Assembly: GCF_003755175.1 (NCBI RefSeq)
Contig: NZ_RKHX01000002.1
Location: forward strand, 496,001 to 560,000
Length of the DNA stretch: 64,000 nucleotides
DNA from: Cellulomonas sp. PhB150
GTDB taxonomy: Bacteria; Actinomycetota; Actinomycetes; Actinomycetales; Cellulomonadaceae
Direction of reading: 5' to 3'
The notes beneath the pieces were generated by a model. That model was not told the DNA's origin, did not search any database, and was given only the letters and a program-made list of their open reading frames with translations. Both the position numbers and the translations under genes were made by a program. Below, in pieces: positions 56,577-64,000 of this stretch (position 1 is its first letter; each line of letters starts with the position of its first letter).

Positions 56577-57017
56577 GTGACGGAAGCACGCAAGCCCATC
56601 GACGTCCTGCTGGTCGAGGACGACCCGGGCGACGTCCTCATGACGCGCGAGGCGTTCGCGGAGCACAAGGTCGCCAACCGCCTGTCAGTCGTGTCGGACG
56701 GCGTCAGCGCGCTCGAGTTCCTGCGCAAGGAGGGCGAGCACGCCGACGCGCCGACGCCCGACCTCATCCTGCTCGACCTCAACCTGCCGCGGATGGACGG
56801 ACGCGAGGTGCTGGAGGCGCTCAAGGCCGACGACCGGCTGCGCGCGATCCCCGTCGTCGTGCTCACGACGAGCGAGGCCGAGGAGGACGTGGTCCGCAGC
56901 TACTCGCTGCACGCGAACGCCTACGTCACCAAGCCCGTCGACTTCGACCGCTTCATCGACGTGGTGCGTCAGATCGACGAGTTCTTCGTCGAGGTCGTGC
57001 GGCTGCCCTCCCGCTGA
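56577..57017 (+). CDS. Single-domain response regulator, Rcp1 type
   Basis: A 146-residue receiver without output domain. Acidic pocket D15-D16, phosphoacceptor D67 in [24 protein letters not shown] and the conserved lysine in [11 protein letters not shown]. The sequence is closest to Rcp1, the partner of cyanobacterial phytochrome kinases, in line with the phytochrome-like kinase core next door. GAAGGAG is well placed before the GTG. It lies 25 bp after the kinase stop. The 145 bp to the next gene hold only a small hairpin (GGGACC-CACC-GGTCCC, 57119-57134). Confidence 0.92.
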   Translation: MTEARKPIDVLLVEDDPGDVLMTREAFAEHKVANRLSVVSDGVSALEFLRKEGEHADAPTPDLILLDLNLPRMDGREVLEALKADDRLRAIPVVVLTTSEAEEDVVRSYSLHANAYVTKPVDFDRFIDVVRQIDEFFVEVVRLPSR

Positions 57018-57162
57018 GTCGCGCTGAGTCCCGCTCACAGCGAACAAGGTCGGCGGCCTCCTCGGGAAGAGCGGGCCGTCGACTCGTGTTGACGTAGGTG
57101 TGCCGACCCCGACGGCACGGGACCCACCGGTCCCAGGACGAACGAGAGGTGCGTGCCCACGC

Positions 57163-58095
57163 ATGCTGGACCCGAGCGAGATCTACGAGGTCGTCCCCGA
57201 GGTCGCTGCCGAGCTCGACGCCCGGACCGCGAGCGGCCCCGGGCCCGTCCTGGTGCACGCCGTGCGCGGCTTCATCGACGCCGGCAACGCGGGCCAGATC
57301 GCGGCGGAGCACCTGGCCGAGGAGCTGACGAGCACGCGTCTGGCGTCCTTCGACGTCGACCAGCTCGTCGACTACCGATCGCGCCGTCCGCTCATGACGT
57401 TCGACGCCACGACGTGGTCGTCCTACGACGACCCCGAGCTGGTCGTCGACCTCGTCCAGGACGCAGCCGGCACGCCCTTCCTGCTCATGCACGGCTCGGA
57501 GCCCGACGTGCAGTGGGAGCGGTACGTCTCCGCGGTGCGCCAGATCGTCGAGCGCTTCGACGTCTCGCTGACCATCGGCCTGCACGGGATCCCGATGGGG
57601 ATCCCGCACACCCGGCCCGCCTCCGTCACCGCGCACGCGACGCGCCCCGAGCTCGTCGCGGACCACCCGTCGTGGTTCGGCACGGTCCAGGTCCCCGCCA
57701 GCGCGAGCTCGCTGCTCGAGCTGCGGCTGGGGGAGTCCGGGCACGACGCGATGGGCTTCGCGGTCCACGTCCCGCACTACCTCACGCAGTCGTCCTACCC
57801 GCAGGCGAGCATCGCCGCGCTGCACGCCATCGAGCGCGCGACCGGACTCGAGCTGCGGACCGACGCGCTCACCGCGGCCGCCACCGACGCGACCGCCGAG
57901 ATCGAGCGGCAGGTCGCGGACAACGAGGACGTGGCCGGCGTGGTGCACGCGCTCGAGGAGCAGTACGACGCCTTCGCCCGCAGCTCGGGCCGCGGCAGCC
58001 TGCTCGCCCGGTCGGCCGACCTGCCGACGGCCGACGAGCTCGGCGCCGAGTTCGAGCGCTTCCTCGCGCAGCAGGGCGACGACCCGGCCGTGTGA
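57163..58095 (+). CDS. PAC2-family protein (proteasome assembly chaperone-like)
   Basis: A 310-residue protein of the PAC2 family. Signatures are GPGPVLVHAVRGFIDAGNAGQIAAEHL, LASFDVDQLVDYRSRRPLMTFD, LMHGSEPDVQWERY, and GIPMGIPHTRPASVTAHAT, followed by VPASASSLLELRLGE and VPHYLTQSSYP. Bacterial PAC2 proteins are ATP-grasp-neighbouring or stand-alone and their function is not known; a proteasome link has been proposed in actinobacteria but nothing here (no prc genes) supports it. The ATG is preceded by GAGAGGT at somewhat long spacing. Confidence 0.88.
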   Translation: MLDPSEIYEVVPEVAAELDARTASGPGPVLVHAVRGFIDAGNAGQIAAEHLAEELTSTRLASFDVDQLVDYRSRRPLMTFDATTWSSYDDPELVVDLVQDAAGTPFLLMHGSEPDVQWERYVSAVRQIVERFDVSLTIGLHGIPMGIPHTRPASVTAHATRPELVADHPSWFGTVQVPASASSLLELRLGESGHDAMGFAVHVPHYLTQSSYPQASIAALHAIERATGLELRTDALTAAATDATAEIERQVADNEDVAGVVHALEEQYDAFARSSGRGSLLARSADLPTADELGAEFERFLAQQGDDPAV

Positions 58096-58250
58096 TGTTT
58101 ACCCAATCGTTGTCGAACCATGGGCGTTCGGCGGCGGAAAGCATGGCGCCGGCCACGTCAGGCATGCAACCATTTGCGCGTTGCGGGGGACTGCAGCAGG
58201 GCGCGGAGACGTTCCGTCGTCGTCACCGGTAAGACAGAAGGAAGCAAGAC

Positions 58251-58454
58251 ATGGCCCAGGGTGCAGTCAAGTGGTTCAACTCCGAGAAGGGCTTCGGCTT
58301 CATCGCCCAGGACGGCGGCGGCGCTGACGTCTTCGTCCACTACTCCGCGATCGCGACCCAGGGCTACCGCTCGCTCGACGAGGGCCAGCGCGTCGAGTTC
58401 GACATCACGCAGGGCCCCAAGGGTCCCCAGGCGGAGAACGTCACCCCGCTCTGA
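58251..58454 (+). CDS. cspA: Cold-shock protein, CspA family
   Basis: A 67-residue single cold-shock domain. RNP1 is KGFGFIAQ and RNP2 is VFVHYSAI. The protein binds single-stranded RNA and DNA and melts secondary structure. AGAAGGAAG precedes the ATG. A 155-bp upstream space with AT-richer patches (TGTTTACCCAATCG) probably contains the promoter and a long leader, usual for csp genes. It ends before a strong terminator. Confidence 0.97.
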   Translation: MAQGAVKWFNSEKGFGFIAQDGGGADVFVHYSAIATQGYRSLDEGQRVEFDITQGPKGPQAENVTPL

Positions 58455-58486
58455 TCGACGTCCGCCGGCCTCACGGTCGGCGAGGT

Positions 58487-58526
58487 CCGTAGGGCCGTCT
58501 CCCGTGCGCGGGAGGCGGCCCTACGG
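58487..58526. terminator. Bidirectional terminator after cspA
   Basis: Arms 58487-58504 and 58509-58526 (18 bp each, one T-G pair) enclose a TGCG loop. The right arm overlaps the stop codon of the convergent spermidine-synthase-like gene at 58521-58523. Confidence 0.9.
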
Positions 58527-59414
58527 CGTTCCTGCCGCCGGCGCCGGGTCCCGCAGGACGGGTGCGCGGCCGACGAACGCCGCGAGCTCCTCGCCGTGCA
58601 GCAGCCGGGCAGGCGCGGGGAGGCTGCGCACGGCGCGCGCGAGCGCCGCGGACCCGAGCAGGTCCGTGCGGTCGGTGCCGACCAGCACGAGGTTGCCGTA
58701 CCCGCGTCCCCGCAGGATGCCCGGCTCGGCGATCGCCGCGACGTCGCCGAACGCGTCCGCGAGCGTCGCGCACTCCGACCGTGCGGCAGCCAGCGGAGGG
58801 CGGTCCGCGCAGTTGACGAGGTAGACGCCGCCCGGCCGCAGCACGCGCGCCACCTGCGCCGCCATCTCCCGGGTGACGACGTGCGCCGGCGTCGTCGACC
58901 CCGCGAACACGTCGCGGACGACGACGTCCGCGCTCCCGCCCGCCATCGCCGTGAGCTGCTCGCGGGCGTCCCCCGCCCGGATGCGCAGCGCGGGGGAGCG
59001 GGGCAGGTCGAACCACGCGCGCACGAGCTCGGGCAGCGCCGTGTCGAGCTCGACGGCGACCTGGCGGGAGCCCGGTCGGGTCGCGTGCACGGCACGGGCC
59101 AGGGCGCAGCCGGCAGCGCCCAGGTGGACGACGTCGAGCGGCTGTCGGCCGTCGTCGAGCCTGTCGAGCACCAGGGCCATCTGCTGCATGTACTCGAACG
59201 CGAGCGCCTCCGGGTCGGCCAGGTCGAGGTAGGAGCTCGGGACGCCGTTGACCAGGACCGTCACACCGTCGGGGTCGTCCGGGTCGCGGACGAGCTCGAC
59301 CGTCCCGGTGGGGATGCGCACCGGCCCGTCCGGCCAGGCGTCCCGGGCCCCCGGACGTGTGGGTGCTCGGTGGGAGGCTGACGGACGTCGCGCCGAGCGG
59401 TCACGTGCAGCCAT
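58521..59414 (-). CDS. Spermidine synthase-like methyltransferase-fold protein
   Basis: A 297-residue protein with the Rossmann fold of spermidine synthases. After a basic, low-complexity N-terminus (about 40 residues), it shows VLVNGVPSSYLDLADPEALAFEYMQQMALVLD, then DVVHLGAAGCALARAVHATRPG (co-substrate loop), VAVELDTALPELVRAWF, and DVVVRDVFAGSTTPAHV. The catalytic aspartate region of true SpeE differs, so polyamine synthesis is not certain; it may be a related SAM enzyme. On the coding strand TACGGT ends seven bases before the ATG, so the mRNA is leaderless. Confidence 0.82.
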   Translation of the reverse strand: MAARDRSARRPSASHRAPTRPGARDAWPDGPVRIPTGTVELVRDPDDPDGVTVLVNGVPSSYLDLADPEALAFEYMQQMALVLDRLDDGRQPLDVVHLGAAGCALARAVHATRPGSRQVAVELDTALPELVRAWFDLPRSPALRIRAGDAREQLTAMAGGSADVVVRDVFAGSTTPAHVVTREMAAQVARVLRPGGVYLVNCADRPPLAAARSECATLADAFGDVAAIAEPGILRGRGYGNLVLVGTDRTDLLGSAALARAVRSLPAPARLLHGEELAAFVGRAPVLRDPAPAAGTP

Positions 59415-59447
59415 GCCAGCCACCGTACGGCCTCCGGCGGAGCGGTG

Positions 59448-59476
59448 TTGACGGACTCGAACAGATGTTCGATGAT
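59448..59476 (+). promoter_or_regulatory. SOS promoter of the HEPN-dinB operon, perfect LexA box
   Basis: TCGAAC-AGAT-GTTCGA (59457-59472) is a perfect palindrome in its arms and matches the Gram-positive SOS consensus CGAACRNRYGTTYG at every position. It lies between TTGACG (59448-59453) and GATGAT (59471-59476), spacer 17 bp, so LexA would block the promoter. GGAGGTG at 59484-59490 is the ribosome site of the first gene. Confidence 0.9.
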
Positions 59477-59495
59477 GGAGGCAGGAGGTGGGGTC

Positions 59496-60011
59496 ATGAG
59501 TCAGCTCGACGTGGTGACGCAGCCGGAGTCGCAGGTGCTGGGTACCAACGACAGGCGCCCCGCCGGCGTGCCCCGCGCACCGATCTCTCCGCGCGCCCGT
59601 GACCTCGTGCACCGCGCGGACGCCGAGCTGCTGGCTGCCCAGTACTCGTCCGAGGCGTGGGAGCAGTTCAGCCACGCGCACCTGGCAGCCCTGCGCGCGG
59701 GGGCGGCGGTCGTCGCCAGCCGTGGGACGCCGGGCGGCCGCCGCGCCCCGCGCACGGTGTGGGCGATGCTGCACCAGGTCGCCCCCGAGCTCGACGAGTG
59801 GTCGGACTACTTCGCCGCCGGGGCGTCGACCCGGTCCGCCGTCGACGCCGGACGGTTCGAGGTGGTGACGCCCGACCGCGCGGAGCAGACGCTGTGCGCT
59901 GCGGAGGACTTCGTGGACGCGGCGCGCAGCCTCGTCATGGCCGGGCCCGGTGGCTCGCCGGACGTCGTGGTCGCCGGCCGGTCCGCGATGCTCGCCGTGA
60001 GGGCGTCGTGA
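59496..60011 (+). CDS. SAV_6107-family HEPN-domain protein
   Basis: A 171-residue protein of the SAV_6107 HEPN group. After a polar N-terminal 30 residues it forms a helical bundle: ARDLVHRADAELLAAQYSSEAWEQFSHAHLAALRAGAAVV, a middle TVWAMLHQVAPELDEWSDYFAAGA, and RAEQTLCAAEDFVDAARSL. The R-x4-6-H motif of RNase-active HEPN proteins is not evident, so RNase activity is doubtful. The start has an excellent ribosome site. The stop overlaps the dinB GTG; the pair shares a perfect SOS box. Its role in damage response is inferred only from that. Confidence 0.85.
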   Translation: MSQLDVVTQPESQVLGTNDRRPAGVPRAPISPRARDLVHRADAELLAAQYSSEAWEQFSHAHLAALRAGAAVVASRGTPGGRRAPRTVWAMLHQVAPELDEWSDYFAAGASTRSAVDAGRFEVVTPDRAEQTLCAAEDFVDAARSLVMAGPGGSPDVVVAGRSAMLAVRAS

Positions 60012-61315
60012 GCCGCGGGCCGCGGTCGGCTGCGGCGCGGCGGGACTGGGGCAGCGAGGAGGACGGCTGCTCGATCCTGCACGTCGACATGGACGCGTTC
60101 TTCGCGTCGGTGGAGCTGGCCCGGAGGCCGCAGCTGCGCGGGCTGCCGGTCATCGTCGGCGGGGCGCAGCGCGGCGTAGTCCTCGCCGCGACGTACGAGG
60201 CGCGCGCGTTCGGCGTGCACTCGGCGATGCCCATGAGCGTCGCGCTGCGCACGTGCCCGCAGGCGGTCGTCGTCCCACCGGACCACCACGCCTACCACGA
60301 GGTCTCGGTCGGGGTGATGGAGATCCTGGGCGAAGTGACCGCGCTCGTGGAGCAGGTCAGCATCGACGAGGCATTCCTCGACGTCGCGGGCGCGCGCCGC
60401 CGGCTCGGACCGCCGACCGTCATCGCCGCGCTCGTCCGAGCGCGGGTCCAGGAGCAGTTCGGGATCGCGTGCTCCGTCGGGATCGCCTCGACCAAGTTCG
60501 TCGCCAAGCTCGCCTCCAGCCACGCGAAGCCCGACGGCGTCATGCTCGTGCCGCGCGCGGCCACGGTCGACTTCCTGCACGCACTGCCCGTCGGGGCGCT
60601 GTGGGGCGTTGGCGAGCGGACCGAGGCCGCGCTGGCCCGGTGGGGGATCGACTCCGTCGCCGAGCTGGCGGCGAGCGACGTCGCGACCGTGCAGCGTGCG
60701 GTCGGCAAGGTCGCCGGCGCGCACCTGCACGACCTGGCCTGGGGGCGTGACCCGCGGCCGGTCAGCCCGGGACGGGTGGAGAAGTCCATCGGTGCGGAGG
60801 AGACCTTCGTCCAGGACGTGTCGGACCTGTCCGTCGTGCAGGACAAGGCGCTCGAGCTGGCCGACCGGTGCGCGGCGCGGCTGCGCAAAGGGGTGCTCGT
60901 CGGCCGCACGGTCAGCGTGAAGGTCCGCACGTCCGACTTCCGCACGCTGACCCGGTCGCGCACGCTGGCCACGCCGACGGACGTCGGCCGGGAGATCTAC
61001 CTCGCGGCGCGCGAGCTGCTCGCGGCGGCGGACCTCGGTGGCCTGCCCGTCCGGCTCGTCGGCGTGCGCGTGGAAGGGCTCGGCCCCGCGGCCGACACGG
61101 TGCGGCAGCCGACCCTCGAAGAGGCGTCGGCCGAGCCGGTCACCCGCGGTGCCGGGGCTTCGCCGAGCGGGTTCACCCCGCGCCGCGAGGCCGAGGTGGC
61201 GATGGACACCGTGCGAGAACGCTTCGGAAAGGCCGCAATTCACGCAGGTGCGACAACTGGGAGGCTGTCGGGCACCCGTCTGGCTACCACCTTCGTGCCA
61301 GCCGATCTATCCTGA
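60008..61315 (+). CDS. dinB: DNA polymerase IV (Y-family)
   Basis: A 435-residue translesion polymerase. The palm residues are D27 in ILHVDMDAFFASVE and D120-E121 in SIDEAFLDV. Other blocks are YEARAFGVHSAMPM, GIASTKFVAKLASSHAKPDG (thumb) and GVGERTEAALARWGI. The little-finger domain runs to about residue 365; the last 70 residues are low-complexity with no clear beta-clamp motif visible. The GTG overlaps the HEPN stop (GTGA) and the operon carries a perfect SOS box, so damage induction is expected. Confidence 0.95.
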   Translation: MSRGPRSAAARRDWGSEEDGCSILHVDMDAFFASVELARRPQLRGLPVIVGGAQRGVVLAATYEARAFGVHSAMPMSVALRTCPQAVVVPPDHHAYHEVSVGVMEILGEVTALVEQVSIDEAFLDVAGARRRLGPPTVIAALVRARVQEQFGIACSVGIASTKFVAKLASSHAKPDGVMLVPRAATVDFLHALPVGALWGVGERTEAALARWGIDSVAELAASDVATVQRAVGKVAGAHLHDLAWGRDPRPVSPGRVEKSIGAEETFVQDVSDLSVVQDKALELADRCAARLRKGVLVGRTVSVKVRTSDFRTLTRSRTLATPTDVGREIYLAARELLAAADLGGLPVRLVGVRVEGLGPAADTVRQPTLEEASAEPVTRGAGASPSGFTPRREAEVAMDTVRERFGKAAIHAGATTGRLSGTRLATTFVPADLS

Positions 61316-61352
61316 TCCTGATACGGATCCACCAGTTTCGACAGGAGTCGGG

Positions 61353-61754
61353 ATGCCTCTCTCCGAGTACGAGCAGCGCGTCCTCGAACAGATGGAGCGT
61401 CAGCTCACATCAGACGACCCGCGGCTCGCGAACACGCTCACCCAGAGCGGTCACCGAGCGGTCGGGCGGTACGTCATCGCGTCCGTGGGCGTGATCGTCG
61501 GTCTGCTGCTGCTCGTGTTCGGCGCCGCCGGAAGCATCCCCCTGCTGGGGGTGCTCGGTTTCGTCGTGATGTTCGCGGCCGTCGCCTTCGCTTTCGCCAA
61601 CCCCGGACGTCACCGTGGACGCTCCGGACCGCAGGGAGTCGTCTCCGGCGACGGCTCGGTCCAGAAGCGTCCGGCGCAGCGCTCTCAGCGCGCCGGGTTC
61701 ATGACCCGGCTCGAGGAGCGGTGGGAGAAGCGCCGCGGCGAGAACGGTCGCTGA
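61353..61754 (+). CDS. DUF3040 family membrane protein
   Basis: A 133-residue protein: an N-terminal helix MPLSEYEQRVLEQMERQLTSDDPRLANTL typical of DUF3040, two membrane segments (residues about 43-63 and 66-87) and a basic serine/glycine/arginine-rich tail. This family is widespread in actinobacteria, often near division and cell-wall genes, and its function is unknown. CAGGAG precedes the ATG. Its last 56 bp overlap the end of the transglutaminase gene on the other strand, so the two mRNAs are complementary there. Confidence 0.9.
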   Translation: MPLSEYEQRVLEQMERQLTSDDPRLANTLTQSGHRAVGRYVIASVGVIVGLLLLVFGAAGSIPLLGVLGFVVMFAAVAFAFANPGRHRGRSGPQGVVSGDGSVQKRPAQRSQRAGFMTRLEERWEKRRGENGR

Positions 61755-63993
61755 CCAGCGTTCCCACGGCGTCCGTGATGTCGCGGACCCACTCCTCGAG
61801 TACCGCCGGCTCGACCTCGGGTGCGCGCGGCGCGTAACGGTCCTGCTCGACCACCCGTGACAGGGCCGCGAGGCTCTGCTCGCCGACACCCTCGAGCGTC
61901 GAACCCGTCTGGGCGAAGAGCTGCTCCTGGACGAGGCTGACCGCCGTGCGGGGAGTGGTTGCGTCGCTCCACCGGATCCCGCGCGATCCCAGCCCCCGGC
62001 GCAGGCGTGCCCACGCCGCCTCGGGCGTGAGGTCGACCCGCCGACGACGGCGGTGCGCGAGCGCGACGAACCCGGCGATGCCGGCGAGCAGCATCACGAC
62101 GACGACGGTCACGGCCACGGGCACCCAGGACGTCGACGTCGCCGCGTCGGGGGTGGACGTGGCCGACCCGGGCTCCTGCGTGGTGGTGGAACCAGGCTCG
62201 TTCGGCTGCGCCGAGGGGATCTGGTCCTGGCCGGGGTTGGTCTGCGCCCCGCGGAACGGGTCGCTCCACACCGGGGGCGCTCCGGACTGCACGGCGGGGG
62301 TCGGCTCGAAGCGCACCCAGCCGAGGTCGGGCCCGAAGTACAGCTCGGGCCACGCGTGCGCCTGCTTGCCGGTGACGACGAACGAGTCGTCGCCGTCCGA
62401 CGAGCCGGGCAGGAAGCCGATGCCCACGCGCGCGGGGATGCCGAGCGTGCGAGCCATGATCGTCATCGACGTGGCGAACTGGACGCAGTACCCGTGGGTG
62501 TCCTGCAGGAAGTCCCACACCGCGTCGTCCGACTTCGCGGGAGCGACACGGGTGTCGTAGGTGAAGTTGGCAGCGGAGCGGAAGTAGGCCTGCAGCGCCA
62601 TGGCCTGCTTGTACGGCGTCGAGGCGCCCTCGGTGATCTCGGCTGCCAGCGCGGCGATGTCGTCGCTGTGCGACGTGGCCGGCACGTCGAGCACGCCGGA
62701 CTCCGCCGCGTCGGCCGGGGGAGGCGTGGAGGCGTTCTCGAGGTCGGCCGACGTGAGGTCGGGCATCTCGACGACCATCGAGTACTGCAGCCCCTGCGAC
62801 GTGGCGCGGGACCCGAACACCTCGTCGCGCAGGGCGTCGTACTGCCAGTTCCCGGGCACGTCGACGGCACGCGGGAAGATGCCGATGGGCAGGCGGGTCT
62901 CGTCGAGGGCGCCGACCTTGACGTCCACCTGCGCGAGCGTGCCCCGCTCGGCGCTCGGCGCCTGGCCCGAGAGGTCGGGGTCGGAGGAGAGCAGCTCACC
63001 CGCGGTGACGGCGCCGGTCGCGGTCGGTGCGGTCGGCGTCCACTGGCGCCCGTCGAACTCGGTCAGGGTGAACGCGCGCAGCGGGCCGAGGTTGCCGGCG
63101 GTCACGACGGGCCCGCGGGCGGTCGCACTGGGAGCGGGCAGCGGTGCGTCCGCGTCCTCGATCGCGTCCACGGAATACGTGTAGACGGTCTGCCCCGTGC
63201 GCTGGCCCAGGCTGTGCCGCAGGTCGAGCTGGTCGCTGAGGCTGACGGGCCCGATCGTGCCGCTCCCGAAGCTCGGCAGGCGGACGGCCGACCATCCCGG
63301 CAGCGCGGCGAGCAGCGGGCCGAGGACGAGGGCACCCGCGACGACCGCGGCCGTGGACCACACCGCCGCGGACGCGAGCCGCCCGCGTTCGCGGCCGGCG
63401 GCGTGCGGTGCCGCGGTCACCGCGAGGAGCAGGAGGTAGGCGAAGCCCGTCCAGAGCAGCGCCCAGCCGCCGGCACCGAAGCCGAGGGAGATCGACGGGA
63501 TCCACATCGCCAGGAAGGCGAGGCCCGCCCAGCCGGCGCGGCCGAGGGCGACCGCGAGCAGGTCGGCGACGAGGAAGACGAACAGCGCGCCGACGAGCAG
63601 CACGAGCTCGACCGGCCGCGTGACGTCCATGGGCACGACCGACACGTTGATGAGGTCGAGCCCGTCGCCCCACACCGCGCGCGTCCGCTCCCACGCGTCC
63701 ATGTCGGGGACGAGCTGCAGGCGCCCCGGGGGTGCGCCGTAGCGCAGCACGACGCCGACGAGTGCGACGACCAGGCCGACGAGCGACGGGACGAACCAGG
63801 TGCGGGTCAGCGCGCGCACGCCGGCGACGACCGCGGCGAGCAGCAGCACGGCGAACCAGATCGTGCCGCGCGAGGTGCTGCCGCTCAGGAGGTTGGCGAT
63901 CGCGAGCGTGGACGCGCACGTGCCGATCGCCACGAGGCCGGTCGCCAGTGCCGCGCGACCGCCACGGGGTGCTCGTCGGGCCACGATGCTCAT
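61699..63993 (-). CDS. Membrane transglutaminase-like protein (DUF3488-Transglut_core-DUF4129)
   Basis: A 764-residue membrane protein. Seven or so N-terminal hydrophobic segments (residues about 15-240, DUF3488) are followed by an external domain with a transglutaminase core: catalytic C503 in HGYCVQFATSM, H546 in KQAHAWPELYFG and the acidic residue near LGWVRFEPTP. After a threonine/serine-rich spacer comes another membrane helix (about 630-650) and a cytosolic DUF4129 tail. Such proteins are linked to a MoxR/DUF58 operon; those genes would lie just beyond the window edge. The ATG begins seven bases from the edge, so a slightly longer start cannot be excluded. Confidence 0.9.
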   Translation of the reverse strand: MSIVARRAPRGGRAALATGLVAIGTCASTLAIANLLSGSTSRGTIWFAVLLLAAVVAGVRALTRTWFVPSLVGLVVALVGVVLRYGAPPGRLQLVPDMDAWERTRAVWGDGLDLINVSVVPMDVTRPVELVLLVGALFVFLVADLLAVALGRAGWAGLAFLAMWIPSISLGFGAGGWALLWTGFAYLLLLAVTAAPHAAGRERGRLASAAVWSTAAVVAGALVLGPLLAALPGWSAVRLPSFGSGTIGPVSLSDQLDLRHSLGQRTGQTVYTYSVDAIEDADAPLPAPSATARGPVVTAGNLGPLRAFTLTEFDGRQWTPTAPTATGAVTAGELLSSDPDLSGQAPSAERGTLAQVDVKVGALDETRLPIGIFPRAVDVPGNWQYDALRDEVFGSRATSQGLQYSMVVEMPDLTSADLENASTPPPADAAESGVLDVPATSHSDDIAALAAEITEGASTPYKQAMALQAYFRSAANFTYDTRVAPAKSDDAVWDFLQDTHGYCVQFATSMTIMARTLGIPARVGIGFLPGSSDGDDSFVVTGKQAHAWPELYFGPDLGWVRFEPTPAVQSGAPPVWSDPFRGAQTNPGQDQIPSAQPNEPGSTTTQEPGSATSTPDAATSTSWVPVAVTVVVVMLLAGIAGFVALAHRRRRRVDLTPEAAWARLRRGLGSRGIRWSDATTPRTAVSLVQEQLFAQTGSTLEGVGEQSLAALSRVVEQDRYAPRAPEVEPAVLEEWVRDITDAVGTLVSDRSRRGASPTAPRAGS

Positions 63994-64000
63994 CGCACGC

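Noticed and set aside
58116..58136. LexA box between PAC2 and cspA (TCGAACC...GTTCGG)
   Set aside because: The half-sites are separated by seven bases instead of four.

Overview
This is a very GC-rich stretch (well over two thirds G+C by eye) from an actinobacterium. Gene order (dapA-rnj-ftsK-pgsA-cinA-clgR; DUF3046-recA-recX-rny-gluDCBA-miaB-miaA-dapF-hflX; lexA/LysM-nrdR), frequent GTG starts and many leaderless promoters point to the order Micrococcales, most likely Cellulomonas or a close relative. The genus is inferred from synteny, not from a marker gene. The window is chromosomal core: I see no tRNA, rRNA, IS element, prophage or CRISPR array.

Layout. 1-9.5 kb: 3' end of dapA, RNase J, a DMT exporter, a metallo-beta-lactamase-fold protein, a small cysteine-containing exported protein, an AlkZ/YcaQ-like protein, a TetR repressor with a clear operator facing a small membrane protein, and FtsK. 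9.5-15.5 kb: a GGDEF-EAL protein, a CapA-like protein, pgsA, cinA, a ClgR-type regulator and a Nei2-type glycosylase. 15.5-25.7 kb: the giant helicase Lhr, DUF3046, a membrane phosphodiesterase, a metallo-hydrolase, then recA-recX behind two LexA-type boxes. 25.8-32.4 kb: RNase Y, the gluABCD glutamate-type importer and miaB. 32.4-45.3 kb: an NYN protein, three YbjN paralogues, an extradiol-dioxygenase-like protein, miaA, dapF, a thioredoxin, an MFS transporter, an rRNA-type methyltransferase, hflX, a DinG-like helicase and ldh. 45.3-50 kb: lexA divergent from a LysM division-inhibitor-like gene, then an iron-box promoter with a structured RNA element, nrdR, an S9 peptidase and DUF5302. 50-64 kb: serA, a HelD-like helicase, a three-gene signalling module (REC-PP2C, CHASE3 histidine kinase, Rcp1-type regulator), a PAC2 protein, a cold-shock protein, a spermidine-synthase-like protein, an SOS operon (HEPN protein plus DNA polymerase IV), DUF3040 and a transglutaminase.

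How the genes connect. DNA damage response is the main theme: recA, lexA, the LysM gene and the HEPN-dinB operon all carry recognisable SOS boxes, the last one perfect; ftsK, lhr, nei2, the DinG-like helicase and the AlkZ-like protein add repair and chromosome functions. RNA turnover and modification are represented by RNase J, RNase Y, miaA, miaB and hflX. Nothing here looks like a defence island or biosynthetic cluster. The least explained element is the roughly 400-bp region before nrdR: a DtxR/IdeR-like box over a promoter, followed by a strongly structured, apparently non-coding segment.
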